A stretch of DNA of 58,579 nucleotides from DATDRS01 sp035291605 (lineage in GTDB: Bacteria; Chloroflexota; Anaerolineae; Anaerolineales; UBA6663): the NCBI GenBank assembly GCA_035291605.1, contig DATDRS010000172.1, positions 1-58,579 of the forward strand. Direction: 5' to 3'. This document shows, in pieces, positions 48,673-57,970 of this stretch. The notes under the pieces are model-generated. The model was given only the letters and a program-made list of their open reading frames with translations. It made no database searches and was not told the DNA's origin. Each line of letters starts with the position of its first letter. Position 1 is the stretch's first letter. The translations under genes and the position numbers were made by a program.

Positions 48673-50751
48673 TTGGAAAGGCCGGTCACGGATTTAGCGC
48701 AATCCACCCCGGCGTCGAGGCCCTCGGCGGCGGCTGATATGCGGCGCTTGTTCGGCTCGCCTCGGGTCTGGGGGGCCACCCTCGCGCTGATCGCCTTCAC
48801 GCTCTGGCTCCGCCTGCGCCAGTTGGGCTATTACGCCGAGATGGGGGTGGATCAATCTATCACCCTCAACCTGGCCCTCGAATGGGTGCATGGCGGCCCG
48901 CTCCCCTTGGTCTCGATGAAGTCCTCCATCGGCGTGTTCAACCCGCCGCTGGCCGAGTACCTCTACGCGCTGGCTTTGGCCCTCCATCCTGACGTGCTCA
49001 GCGTGCCCTGGGTTGTCGCGCTGGTTAATCTGGCCGGGCTGCTGGCCGCGGGACTGGCGACCACGCGCGTCTTTGGCTGGCGGGTAGGCTGGTGGGCAAC
49101 GCTGTTGTTTTGTGTCAATCCGTGGGTCGTGCACTTCAGCCGGTCGGTGTGGATGCAGAACTTCGCGCCCGGCTTCGCCGCGCTGTTGTATGCCTGCGTT
49201 CTCCTGTACTTCACCTACGATCAACGCCCGGTCTATTTGATCCTGGCCGCGGTGTTCCTGTCGGCCACCATTCAGGTCCACTTGACGGCCGCCGTGTTGT
49301 GCCTGGCGCTGCTGATCGTGGGCGCGCGCTTTTTCCGGCGTCTGAAAATCCGGCCGTTGCTTCTGGGCGGGGTTATTTTCTTGCTAAGTTTTGCGCCATT
49401 CATCATCTATCAGCTCAGGACTGGCCTGGAGGACTGGCAGGCTCTGCAAGATTCTCTCAACCAGTCACCTTCCGAGACGAATCTGGCGCCTGTGTTGATC
49501 GCCCTCGATCTACTGCAGTCCAAGGGCATCTATGCCACACTCGGGAGCGCGGCGGAGCGGTGGCAGGCGCTGGACCCGTGGGGGGCAAGAGTGGATGGCC
49601 TGGTAGCGGTTCTTTTTGGCCTGGCCGTCGCCCTCGCGACGTGGCGCGTGACGCGCCAGGCCTGGTCTTCTCGCTGGCGCGGCGGCTGGCCCCCGCAGGT
49701 GGAAGCCCAGTTCATCATGCTGATATGGTTGTTTACGCCGATCCTGGTCTATCTCCGTCACAGCTATTATCTGCAAAATTACTACTTCACCTATCTCTGG
49801 CCCATACCGTTCGTCTTGTTGGCCCTTCTGGCCGACAGCACCTACGTGTGGCTGGCTGACCTGTTGCGCCCCCGGTTCAGCCGGGTGGCGGGTTGGGCGG
49901 CCCTGGCGGCTTTTCTCCCCCTGGCGTTGATCGTCTACCAGCAAGCCCGCCTGATGATCATCGGTCAGGCCTTAGCCGCCGCGGGCGTTGTCGGGCGTCA
50001 GCGAGGCATGGACGTGCAGCAAGCCATTGACTCCGCCCGGCAATTGATGGCTGCGCGCCCCGAGTGCCAGTTAGTCGTGATGTCGGAGGGGGCGCGTTAC
50101 GACTCGTCGCGCTTTGGTTTGTTGAGTGAATTTGTTGATCCCAAACGGGTGCGTTTTGCCGAGGCGGGCGTAGGTTATTTGCTCCCGGCCCCCTGCGCGG
50201 TTTATTTTTTGGCGGCCAATAACCCGGAGGCGCAAGTCTGGCTCGACGCCAACGCTCGCTTGCTGGACGAGAACACGATTCGGACCCCCGAAGAGACGTG
50301 GTTTTTCTACGATCTGCCTGCCGCCGCCCGCGAGGCCGCAGCCGGCCGCTGGCGTCCAGACTCACCGCGCGGCGAGTGGGAAGCAGGGATTCACCTGCTA
50401 CAATTTGACGTTCAGGGCGACCCTCATCCCGGCCATGCACTCCAACTGATCTCAATATGGCAGGTCGTTGAGGCGAGGTCGCCGCGTGAGATTCATTTCG
50501 GAAGTTACCTGCTGGATCAGGATGACCGGTTATTGGCCCAGGTAGACAGCCCGGGTATGGACAGCACCCAGTGGCGCACGGGCGATGTTTTCCAGACCGC
50601 TTTCCATCTGGACCTGCCGCCTGATCTCGCGCCTGGAACTTATCGGCTCGCCGCGGCGCTGTACTTATATCCGGACGTGCAGCGCCTTGAGCTGGCGGAT
50701 GGTGAAGGAGATTTGCTGTATCTCCAAGAATTGTCTATCGCCGCTCCATAG
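48673..50751 (+). CDS. GT-C-type membrane glycosyltransferase (PMT/ArnT-like)
   Basis: Protein of 692 residues (TTG start at 48673 preceded by GAGGTGAG; ATG 48739 is an alternative). Around ten or more transmembrane helices in the first ~430 residues. The first extracytoplasmic loop has YYAEMGVDQSITLNLALEWV followed by FNPPLAEYLY, the acidic-loop pattern of PMT/ArnT-like enzymes that use polyprenyl-phosphate sugars. The C-terminal ~260 residues are soluble and include a beta domain (IHLLQFDVQGDPHPGHALQL, YLYPDVQRLELADGEGDL). Acceptor unknown. In the same rightward unit as the glycosidase-like pair. Confidence 0.7.
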   Translation: MERPVTDLAQSTPASRPSAAADMRRLFGSPRVWGATLALIAFTLWLRLRQLGYYAEMGVDQSITLNLALEWVHGGPLPLVSMKSSIGVFNPPLAEYLYALALALHPDVLSVPWVVALVNLAGLLAAGLATTRVFGWRVGWWATLLFCVNPWVVHFSRSVWMQNFAPGFAALLYACVLLYFTYDQRPVYLILAAVFLSATIQVHLTAAVLCLALLIVGARFFRRLKIRPLLLGGVIFLLSFAPFIIYQLRTGLEDWQALQDSLNQSPSETNLAPVLIALDLLQSKGIYATLGSAAERWQALDPWGARVDGLVAVLFGLAVALATWRVTRQAWSSRWRGGWPPQVEAQFIMLIWLFTPILVYLRHSYYLQNYYFTYLWPIPFVLLALLADSTYVWLADLLRPRFSRVAGWAALAAFLPLALIVYQQARLMIIGQALAAAGVVGRQRGMDVQQAIDSARQLMAARPECQLVVMSEGARYDSSRFGLLSEFVDPKRVRFAEAGVGYLLPAPCAVYFLAANNPEAQVWLDANARLLDENTIRTPEETWFFYDLPAAAREAAAGRWRPDSPRGEWEAGIHLLQFDVQGDPHPGHALQLISIWQVVEARSPREIHFGSYLLDQDDRLLAQVDSPGMDSTQWRTGDVFQTAFHLDLPPDLAPGTYRLAAALYLYPDVQRLELADGEGDLLYLQELSIAAP

Positions 50752-50758
50752 TGGATCC

Positions 50759-50789
50759 GAAACCCCGTTTCTCCCAGAAACCGGGTTTC
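50759..50789. repeat. Palindromic repeat (GAAACCC...GGGTTTC type)
   Basis: GAAACCCCGTTTCT (50759-50772) and AGAAACCGGGTTTC (50776-50789) match at 13 of 14 positions around CCC. It lies 8 nt after the glycosyltransferase stop and 44 nt before pyrG. Repeats of this type are dispersed in Chloroflexota and cyanobacteria (from memory). Confidence 0.75.
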
Positions 50790-50833
50790 GCCCGAGATGG
50801 CGTGATCACTACTCTAACATTAGGGAGACTGGC

Positions 50834-52474
50834 ATGACGAAGTATATCTTTATCACTGGCGGGGTGGTGAGCTCGGTTGGAAAAGGGGTCACTGCGGCGG
50901 CCATCGGGCGGCTGCTCAAAGAACGCGGCTTCCGTGTCTCCATCCAGAAACTCGATCCGTACATCAACGTGGATCCTGGCACCATGAGCCCGTACCAGCA
51001 CGGCGAGGTCTACGTGCTGGACGACGGCGCCGAGACCGATCTGGATTTAGGCCACTATGAGCGCTTCATTGACACTAGCCTCAGCCGGGTGTGCAACGTC
51101 ACGACCGGGCAAATCTACTCCGAGGTGATCTCCAAGGAGCGGCGCGGCGACTATCTGGGCGGGACCATTCAAGTCATCCCGCACATCACGAATGAGATCA
51201 AACGGCGCATGGGAACCGTCGCCAAGTCCACCGGGGCCGACATCGTGCTGGTCGAGGTCGGGGGCACGGTTGGCGACATCGAGTCCCAGCCGTTCCTCGA
51301 GGCCATGCGGCAGATGCGCACGGACGTGGGCCGCGAGAACACAGTGTATATTCACGTCACCTGGCTCCCGCACATCGGCGCGACCGGCGAATTAAAGACC
51401 AAGCCCACGCAGCACTCGGTCCGCGAATTGCGCTCACTGGGCATCACGCCGGACGCCATCGTCGCCCGCTCCGACCATCCCGTGAGCGATGACCTCCGGG
51501 AGAAGATTGCGCTGTTCTGCGACGTGACCGCGCGGGCGGTTGTCCCGCTGGTGACGACGAACGTGCTCTACGAGGTGCCTCTGCTCCTCGAGCACGAGCA
51601 TGTGGCGGATATCATCCTCTCGCGCCTGGGGCTGACGGCCCAGGCCACGCCCGACTGGCGCGAGTGGGAGAAACTGGTGGCCGATGTGCGCCGCCCCAAA
51701 CCGGCGATCCGCGTGGGGTTGGTGGGCAAGTACGTGGAATTGCAGGACGCCTACATGAGCGTGCGCGAGGCGCTCAAGCACGCGGGCGTGGCGTTGGGGC
51801 GTGAAGTCGAGATCGAGTGGATTCACTCCGCCGAGTTGGAGAAGGGACGCGGCTGGGAGCAGGTTCACCGCGTGGACGGGATCGTCGTCCCCGGCGGCTT
51901 CGGCTCGCGGGGCATTGAGGGCAAAATCGCCGCCGCGCGGTACGCTCGCGAACATGACGTCCCGTACCTCGGTCTGTGCCTCGGGATGCAGGTCATGTGC
52001 GTCGAGTTCGCCCGCTACGCGCTCGACTCGGAGAAAGCCAACTCGACCGAGTTTGACCCTTCGACGCCGCACCCGGTGATTGACCTCCTCCCCGAGCAGC
52101 GCGACATCGCCGACATGGGCGGGACCATGCGCCTCGGCGTGTATCCGTGCCGGCTTGTCCCAGGCACGAAGGCGGACGAGGCCTACGATCTGCCGGAGGG
52201 CGCGATCATCAAAGAGCGCCATCGCCACCGCTTTGAATTCAGCAACGCCTTCCGGGAGCCGCTGGCCGCCAAAGGCATGGTGTTCTCCGGCCTTTCGCCC
52301 GAGGGGCGTCTGGTCGAGATCGCCGAACTGGCTGACCATCCCTTCATGCTCGGTACGCAGTTCCATCCGGAGTTCCTCTCGCGCCCCAACCGCGCACACC
52401 CGCTCTTTCGCGCCTTCGTCGCCGCCGTCACCGCGCGATCCGAGTCGAAAGCGAACGTTCGCGTCGAGCCGTAG
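50834..52474 (+). CDS. pyrG: CTP synthase
   Basis: Protein of 546 residues, standard length. Synthetase domain: KYIFITGGVVSSVGKGVTAA (P-loop), KLDPYINVDPGTMSPYQHGE, LDLGHYERF and VEVGGTVGDIES. The C-terminal class I glutamine amidotransferase domain has nucleophile Cys in YLGLCLGMQVMCVEFAR, and His-Glu in GTQFHPEFLSRP. Converts UTP to CTP with glutamine and ATP, feeding nucleotide and CDP-linked lipid synthesis. Start from ATG 50834 with AGGGAG 7-12 nt upstream. Not coupled to the glycosyltransferase gene, from which a palindrome separates it. Confidence 0.97.
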   Translation: MTKYIFITGGVVSSVGKGVTAAAIGRLLKERGFRVSIQKLDPYINVDPGTMSPYQHGEVYVLDDGAETDLDLGHYERFIDTSLSRVCNVTTGQIYSEVISKERRGDYLGGTIQVIPHITNEIKRRMGTVAKSTGADIVLVEVGGTVGDIESQPFLEAMRQMRTDVGRENTVYIHVTWLPHIGATGELKTKPTQHSVRELRSLGITPDAIVARSDHPVSDDLREKIALFCDVTARAVVPLVTTNVLYEVPLLLEHEHVADIILSRLGLTAQATPDWREWEKLVADVRRPKPAIRVGLVGKYVELQDAYMSVREALKHAGVALGREVEIEWIHSAELEKGRGWEQVHRVDGIVVPGGFGSRGIEGKIAAARYAREHDVPYLGLCLGMQVMCVEFARYALDSEKANSTEFDPSTPHPVIDLLPEQRDIADMGGTMRLGVYPCRLVPGTKADEAYDLPEGAIIKERHRHRFEFSNAFREPLAAKGMVFSGLSPEGRLVEIAELADHPFMLGTQFHPEFLSRPNRAHPLFRAFVAAVTARSESKANVRVEP

Positions 52475-52535
52475 ATGGAGCCACAATGGACATGCAGAGC
52501 ACGCAACTGACCTCCTGATTTTGCAGCACCTGCCT

Positions 52536-54527
52536 ATGCGCCTTTCCTCTCTCCTCAACCTCGGTCTCATCGCGGTCGGCGCAGCCGCCGCCATTCCCAC
52601 ACTCCTGCGCCGCCGCGAATGGGAACAATCCAATCAGCGCACCGGCATTGTCCTCGACTACGACGATGCTCTGTCCGTCTGCACCCGCGCGGCCATGCCC
52701 CTCGGCGAATTCCTTCAAGCGGCCAGGCGCCACGGCGCAACGCACCTGGCCTTGCCTGAATTGACTCTGAACCGTCTCATGCGTGAGGGCCGTGTGGTTA
52801 CCACCGTCCCCGCTGGCCCGATCTCAAGCCCGCCTCCCATTGGCGCATGGATTTACCTCGCCAGCCCCGAGCCGCCGCTCATCCAGCACCTGGTGCGCGA
52901 GTTTTCTGCGCGTTTGCCGTCTTCTCACGCGCACCTCTTATCCACCCCCCTCTCATCAATTTCCAATCTCCAATCTCCCCTCTCTAATCTCCAGCCTCCT
53001 CAAGTCCCTGCTGCCCATCTCCCTTGCACCCTGGCGCTCGCTGGCGACCTTCCGTCCCTCGGCGAGATCGGCCTCGGCTTCGAAACCGAGGTCACGGCGC
53101 AGGCCCTCCTCGCCGGCCTCGAACTTGTCCCGCGTCCCGTCGCGTATGCATGGCCCGAAGACCGCCTGATTGAGCGCACCATGATTCAAGTCGCGGGCCT
53201 TGGCGCTGCGGCGCGCATCGTGGCCTTCGACGGCGACATCATCCTCGGTCACGAAATGCATCTCGACACGACTGTGCGCTGCCTCGAAAACCTGCGCCTC
53301 ACCTTCGCCTACTTCTCCGAGACGCGCCACCAGAAAGGCGACTGGTTTATCGCCAAGCGCCTCGCGCCTAAAGGGCAGGTTATCCTCGCGCATTTCTTCA
53401 CCCCGGCCGCCCTGGCGCCTGAGGATTACCACTCGGCGGCGCATCATTGGGGTATGCTGGCCCACATGCGCGGCATCCGCTTGTGCTATATCAACGTCTT
53501 CCGCCGGATCCATGCCGCGGACCCGCTCGAATGCCTGAAATATCTCGAGCACGTCCGCAAAAACCTGGACGCCTTTGATGGGAAAACGACCCCGGCGATC
53601 CTCCCCGCTCCCGACCGCCAGGCGTTGGCCCTCACCGGACTCGCCTCGGCGGGAGCGGTTTCCCTGGCGGCCACGCGGACATTCGGTCTCCCCGAGCCGT
53701 CCGCACTGGCCCTCACCGCCGCGGCCGCAGCCGGCGCGGCTTCGCTGCCCTACCTTGACCGCCCGCGCGGCGAACTTGAGCAAGCCTATCCACCTTCCTA
53801 CGCGCCAAAACTTCTGGCGCTCGCCGGCGCCGCCGCCGCGCCTCTCGCCGCCGATGACTCGTTCACTGGCGCATTCGTCCACGCCGGAGTCGCCTCCGCC
53901 CTGGCCGCCCTCACCACCGGGCAGGACTATCAACTGCACATCGAAGAATACCGTTCCCTCAACGCCGATTTGTTCCTGCCACTTGCCGGCGTCCTTTTCC
54001 GCGAACTCGCCGGTTCTCCATCTCTAGGCTCTGATCTCCAATCCCCACACGGAGCGTCCAGTCTTCCATCTCCTGCCCTGCCGCTCTCCCTCACTGCCCT
54101 GGCGCTCATCTGGTACGTGGCCAATAAGCTCAACCTCGACCTGCTCGGCGCGCTCGACAAAGACCTGCCGGCCGGGCACACCCACCATCTCTCGGCGGCG
54201 CAGCGTTTCATGGGCGATGCACTCATCGCCCTCGGCCCGCGTCCGGCGCGCAAATGGGCTGGGTTGGGGCTGGCAGCCGTCACGGCCGCGCACGCTGTGC
54301 GGCGCAGGGGTGATCCTGACAGGGGCGCTCGCACGGATCGCCCTTACGAGGTTCTTGCCGCTGCGCTCCTCGGGGCCATCGGCAACGCTGTGATGCTCGC
54401 CGCCTTCCGCACACCGGAACGGCCTCTGGCGGAAACCGTGCCGACGGTTGGCAGGAGTTGGGCGTGGGGCGCTGCCCTGTCCTTGTTGCTGTGGTCGTGG
54501 AAAAAACAGACGGGGCCTGGATCATGA
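52536..54527 (+). CDS. DUF5693 family membrane protein
   Basis: Protein of 663 residues. N-terminal hydrophobic anchor (LGLIAVGAAAAIPTLL), then a soluble region that fits DUF5693 (GIVLDYDDALSVCTRAA, THLALPELTLNRLMREGRVV, RIVAFDGDIILGH, KRLAPKGQ), and a C-terminal set of transmembrane helices (ALTAAAAAGAASLPYL and following). DUF5693 is functionally unknown and often near envelope genes. Two loops, around 52925-52995 and 54012-54075, are coded by repeat-like DNA (CTCCAATCTCC type) that stays in frame. ATG 52536 is inferred; no ribosome binding site is clear. Followed by a flippase gene. Confidence 0.6.
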   Translation: MRLSSLLNLGLIAVGAAAAIPTLLRRREWEQSNQRTGIVLDYDDALSVCTRAAMPLGEFLQAARRHGATHLALPELTLNRLMREGRVVTTVPAGPISSPPPIGAWIYLASPEPPLIQHLVREFSARLPSSHAHLLSTPLSSISNLQSPLSNLQPPQVPAAHLPCTLALAGDLPSLGEIGLGFETEVTAQALLAGLELVPRPVAYAWPEDRLIERTMIQVAGLGAAARIVAFDGDIILGHEMHLDTTVRCLENLRLTFAYFSETRHQKGDWFIAKRLAPKGQVILAHFFTPAALAPEDYHSAAHHWGMLAHMRGIRLCYINVFRRIHAADPLECLKYLEHVRKNLDAFDGKTTPAILPAPDRQALALTGLASAGAVSLAATRTFGLPEPSALALTAAAAAGAASLPYLDRPRGELEQAYPPSYAPKLLALAGAAAAPLAADDSFTGAFVHAGVASALAALTTGQDYQLHIEEYRSLNADLFLPLAGVLFRELAGSPSLGSDLQSPHGASSLPSPALPLSLTALALIWYVANKLNLDLLGALDKDLPAGHTHHLSAAQRFMGDALIALGPRPARKWAGLGLAAVTAAHAVRRRGDPDRGARTDRPYEVLAAALLGAIGNAVMLAAFRTPERPLAETVPTVGRSWAWGAALSLLLWSWKKQTGPGS

Positions 54528-54561
54528 ATTCGCAACCCCTACGCGCATTGAGTATTGCACA

Positions 54562-56052
54562 TTGAGCATTGATTCTCCGGCTTCTCCCACCTCGCGCGCG
54601 GCAGCGCGCAATATGTCCGCCATTGCCTTCAATCAGGCGCCGCAGATCATCGGGGCCGTCGCCTACGTCGTCCTCATCCCGCGCACCCTGGGCGCTGACC
54701 TGTATGGGCAATTCGCGTTTGTCTTCGCCGTTTTTGCCGTCTTCCACATGCTGGGCGAACTGGGCTATCAGGAGGTCTTCAGCCGCTTTCTGCCCGAAGT
54801 GCGCCATCGCTCCGGCGAGGCCGGTATCCGCGCCATGGTCCGGGCGTTATTCGGGGTCAAACTTCTCGTCGGACTGGGGCTGGGGTTGGCAGCCGGGTTG
54901 GCCGCGCGCCTGCTGGGCGGCTGGATAACGCCGTGGCAGGCCGCGTTGATCGGGCTTTCGGTCACGGCGCGCGTGTGGACGATGGCTGCGTTTCCGCTCC
55001 TGCTTGGTCTCGGTGAGACGCTCAAGTGGACAGTGGAGGGGTCGTGGCGGCAAGTCGCCCTCACCCTCTTGCTTCTCGCTATCGTCCAGGCGCCATCCCT
55101 CACGCAGGTGCTGATCGCCATGGCGGTGGACGAAATCTTTTTTCTGCTGTTAGGGTGGTGGTGGGTGCGGGGCTGGCTTGGAAGTGGAAAACCAGAAGTC
55201 ATGAGTCAGTCGTCTGAGCCTCCGGTCTCTGACCTCCGGCCTCCGACTTCTGCTCTCTTGCGCTTCGGGTTCACTTTCTCCCTGGCCAACTTTGCGCTGG
55301 CCCTCATGTTTCGCGCGGCTCCGATTGTCGTCGAGAAACTCACCGCCTCGCATCTGGAAGTTGGGTTCTTTGATCTGGCCCAGGGCGGGCTTCTGCTACT
55401 GTACATTCTGCTCGGCCAGGTGGCCTACTCCTTTATGCCTCTTCTGACTCAACTGCGGCTCGAGGGCCGCCCGGCGGAGGTGGACCTGTGGCTGGGGCGC
55501 TTCGTGCGTTATGCCGGCATCCTGGTCGCGCTCGCCGCCGGGGGGATGTGGGCGGTGGCCGGGCCGATTGCGCCGTTCCTGTTTGGCGCGGGCTTTGCGC
55601 CGGCGGCGAACACCATTCGGGCGGTAGCGGTTGGGCTGCTGCCGCTGCCGGTGGCGTGGGCCTCAGTGATCTTGAGCGCAGTCGAGAAACGCCCGACCCA
55701 CATGGTCCGCGCTGCGCTCGCGGGGTTGGTGATCTTTCTGACGGGAGCGGCCGCCCTTCGGGTATACGCCTCCACCGGGATCGCGTTCGCGTTCGGGTTG
55801 GCGCTCGCGGGCTATGCGGTTGGATTCGGGAAAAATGCGGCGCGCGCCGTCCGAGCGGGCGGGGGGCGGTGGGGAATCACCGTTGGCGCCGCCGGCATTT
55901 TCCTCATCTTTCTTTTCCTCCCCTTACCGTCGCTCTGGTTGGCGTTGGGTTTCTGGGCCGCGGCCGCCGCCGTGTATACGCTTGCCATTTTGGGCTTGCG
56001 CGTCATCGCGTTCGACGAGATCAGGCAGATTGTGCGCGCGCTGCGCCGCTGA
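54562..56052 (+). CDS. Oligosaccharide flippase (Wzx/MurJ-like MOP family)
   Basis: About 496 residues with 12-14 transmembrane helices, typical of polysaccharide-biosynthesis flippases of the MOP superfamily: AAARNMSAIAFNQAPQIIGA, LIPRTLGADLYGQFAFVFAV, GYQEVFSRFLPEVR and YIL-rich helices. Exports lipid-linked oligosaccharides across the membrane. TTG 54562 is taken because the family normally has an AARN-type stretch before the first helix; ATG 54613 would remove it. An in-frame low-complexity loop at ~55184-55255 (SEPPVSDLRPPTS) resembles repeat DNA. Preceded by low-complexity DNA (TATTGCACATTGAGCATTG). Confidence 0.75.
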   Translation: MSIDSPASPTSRAAARNMSAIAFNQAPQIIGAVAYVVLIPRTLGADLYGQFAFVFAVFAVFHMLGELGYQEVFSRFLPEVRHRSGEAGIRAMVRALFGVKLLVGLGLGLAAGLAARLLGGWITPWQAALIGLSVTARVWTMAAFPLLLGLGETLKWTVEGSWRQVALTLLLLAIVQAPSLTQVLIAMAVDEIFFLLLGWWWVRGWLGSGKPEVMSQSSEPPVSDLRPPTSALLRFGFTFSLANFALALMFRAAPIVVEKLTASHLEVGFFDLAQGGLLLLYILLGQVAYSFMPLLTQLRLEGRPAEVDLWLGRFVRYAGILVALAAGGMWAVAGPIAPFLFGAGFAPAANTIRAVAVGLLPLPVAWASVILSAVEKRPTHMVRAALAGLVIFLTGAAALRVYASTGIAFAFGLALAGYAVGFGKNAARAVRAGGGRWGITVGAAGIFLIFLFLPLPSLWLALGFWAAAAAVYTLAILGLRVIAFDEIRQIVRALRR

Positions 56053-56060
56053 GATATAAT
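56030..56060 (+). promoter_or_regulatory. Putative promoter of the S9 peptidase gene
   Basis: TTGTGC (56030-56035), 19 nt, TATAAT (56055-56060), 35 nt before ATG 56096. It begins in the flippase 3' end. Confidence 0.45.
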
Positions 56061-56095
56061 CCGGCCACCGATCCGCCCGCCTTTGACTCGCTGCC

Positions 56096-57970
56096 ATGAC
56101 TTACACGCCACTCCCGCTCAACCGACTCTATCTATCCTACGCGCACTCCGATCCGACGTTTGGCGAGACGCCTGAGACCATTTTTTACGTCCGGCTGGCC
56201 GACGGGCGGCGCAGTATCATTCGTCAGTCCACCGTCACCGGGCTGGCACAGACGCTCACGACCGAGCCGATGCCGCGGGGAGGTGTGGGTTATGGCGGAG
56301 GGATTTATGCCGTGCGGGGTGATGTGCTGATGTATGCCGCCAAGGGCGGCACACTGCAAGGCATTGACTTGACCACGGGCGAACAATGGGCCGTTACTCC
56401 GGTCTACGAGGGCGTGGCCGCCCCAGCCATTTCGCCGTGCGGCAAATTCGTCGCGTTCCTGGGCGAGCAAGATGGAAAGTGCAACGTCCTGCTGACTGAG
56501 GTGCGCGGCCAGGCTTTGCCCATCAAGCTTTCGCGTGATCCGTGGTATGCCTTCAACCCGGCTTTCTCGCCGGATGGCTGCCTCATCGCGTGGCAGGAAT
56601 GGGAGGAGTTCGATATGCCGTGGGACGAGGCGCGACTGATTATCGCCCGCTTTGCCAAAGCGACCGGCGAGTGCGCGTCCAGTCACGAATTGCTGCCGTT
56701 GGAGATGGCAAACACGCTGGCGAAGCCGCACGTAAGCTATGCTTCGCCGCAGTTCAGTCCGGATAGCCAATACTTGGCGTATACGAGCGACGAAACGGGC
56801 TGGCGCTCGCTCTGGGTGGCTCGCGCCGATGGGACCAGGCCGACGCGCGTGAACACGGGCGAGGGCGAGATCGGGGGTCCTGACTGGGCCCCCAGCCTGA
56901 TCGCCATGCGCTGGAGCGGCGATGGCAAGACGATTTACACCGTGCGCCGCAAATGGAGCCAGGATTACCTCTTCCGCGTAGCGTGGCCGGAGAACAAAGC
57001 GGCTGAAATCCAGACCAACTGGACCGAGATGGATGCCCTGCACGTCCGCGGCGACCACCTGATTTTCGTCGGCGCCAATCCTTCCATGCCGCACGCCATC
57101 ATCACTTTCGATCCCAAAATCAGCAAAGAAGCCGCGCGGGCGACGAACAGCGTCGGACTGATTGATTCGGCCTCGCTCTCGGAGCCGGAAGTAATCTCCT
57201 GGGAGACCGTCGGCAAGATACAGACCTGGGGAATCTATTACCCGGCGGCGGGGCCGGAGGCCGGCCAGAATCCGCGTCCGCTCATCGTCCACATTCACGG
57301 CGGCCCGACGTCCGAAGTGCCTTTCACGTGGTATCCGCAGGCGCAGTACTTCGCCACGCGCGGCTGGCATTATTTGCTGGTCAACCATCGCGGCGGCACG
57401 GGGTATGGCCGGGCTTATCAGGATATGCTCAATGGCCAATGGGGCGTGGTGGATGTCGAGGACGCGCGCACGGGCGCAGAGCATCTCATCAACGTCGGGC
57501 TGGTGGATCCGAAGCGTTTAGTGGTCACTGGCGGCAGCGCCGGCGGCTACACGACGCTGATGGCGCTCACACACGACCCAGACTTCTGGACCGCGGGCGT
57601 GTCGTTATTTGGCATCGGCGATATGTACGAACTCAGGCAGGGAGCGCACCGGTTTGAAGTGAACTACGAGGTCGGAAGCCTGATCGGCAAATTGCCTGAG
57701 ACCGGGCCGCTGTGGAAAGAACGCTCACCCCTTTCGCATGTTCGGAACGTCCGTGCGCCCGTCCTGCTCTTTCACGGCAAAGAGGACAAGGCGGTGCCCT
57801 ACCAGCAGTCGGTGGATTTTGCCGAAGCAGTCAAGCGGCTAGGCGGCGTCGCAGAACTGGTGCTGTACGACGACGAAGGACATGGTTTTGTGAAGGAAGC
57901 CAATCGCCGCGACGTGATTGAGCGGATGGATAAGTTCCTGGACAAGTACGTCTTGTGTTTGCAGAGGTGA
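56096..57970 (+). CDS. S9 family serine peptidase (acylaminoacyl/oligopeptidase-like)
   Basis: Protein of 624 residues. The N-terminal ~370 residues form a beta-propeller with TolB/WD-like repeats (FNPAFSPDGCLIAWQEWEEF, SPQFSPDSQYLAYTSDETGW). The C-terminal alpha/beta-hydrolase has PLIVHIHGGPTSEVPFTW, the nucleophile S481 in VTGGSAGGYTTLMAL, an Asp in HGKEDKAVPYQQS and the His in DDEGHGFVKEANRR. Cuts short peptides or acyl-peptides. No signal peptide, so probably cytoplasmic. The stop overlaps the next GTG start (GTGA). Confidence 0.9.
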   Translation: MTYTPLPLNRLYLSYAHSDPTFGETPETIFYVRLADGRRSIIRQSTVTGLAQTLTTEPMPRGGVGYGGGIYAVRGDVLMYAAKGGTLQGIDLTTGEQWAVTPVYEGVAAPAISPCGKFVAFLGEQDGKCNVLLTEVRGQALPIKLSRDPWYAFNPAFSPDGCLIAWQEWEEFDMPWDEARLIIARFAKATGECASSHELLPLEMANTLAKPHVSYASPQFSPDSQYLAYTSDETGWRSLWVARADGTRPTRVNTGEGEIGGPDWAPSLIAMRWSGDGKTIYTVRRKWSQDYLFRVAWPENKAAEIQTNWTEMDALHVRGDHLIFVGANPSMPHAIITFDPKISKEAARATNSVGLIDSASLSEPEVISWETVGKIQTWGIYYPAAGPEAGQNPRPLIVHIHGGPTSEVPFTWYPQAQYFATRGWHYLLVNHRGGTGYGRAYQDMLNGQWGVVDVEDARTGAEHLINVGLVDPKRLVVTGGSAGGYTTLMALTHDPDFWTAGVSLFGIGDMYELRQGAHRFEVNYEVGSLIGKLPETGPLWKERSPLSHVRNVRAPVLLFHGKEDKAVPYQQSVDFAEAVKRLGGVAELVLYDDEGHGFVKEANRRDVIERMDKFLDKYVLCLQR

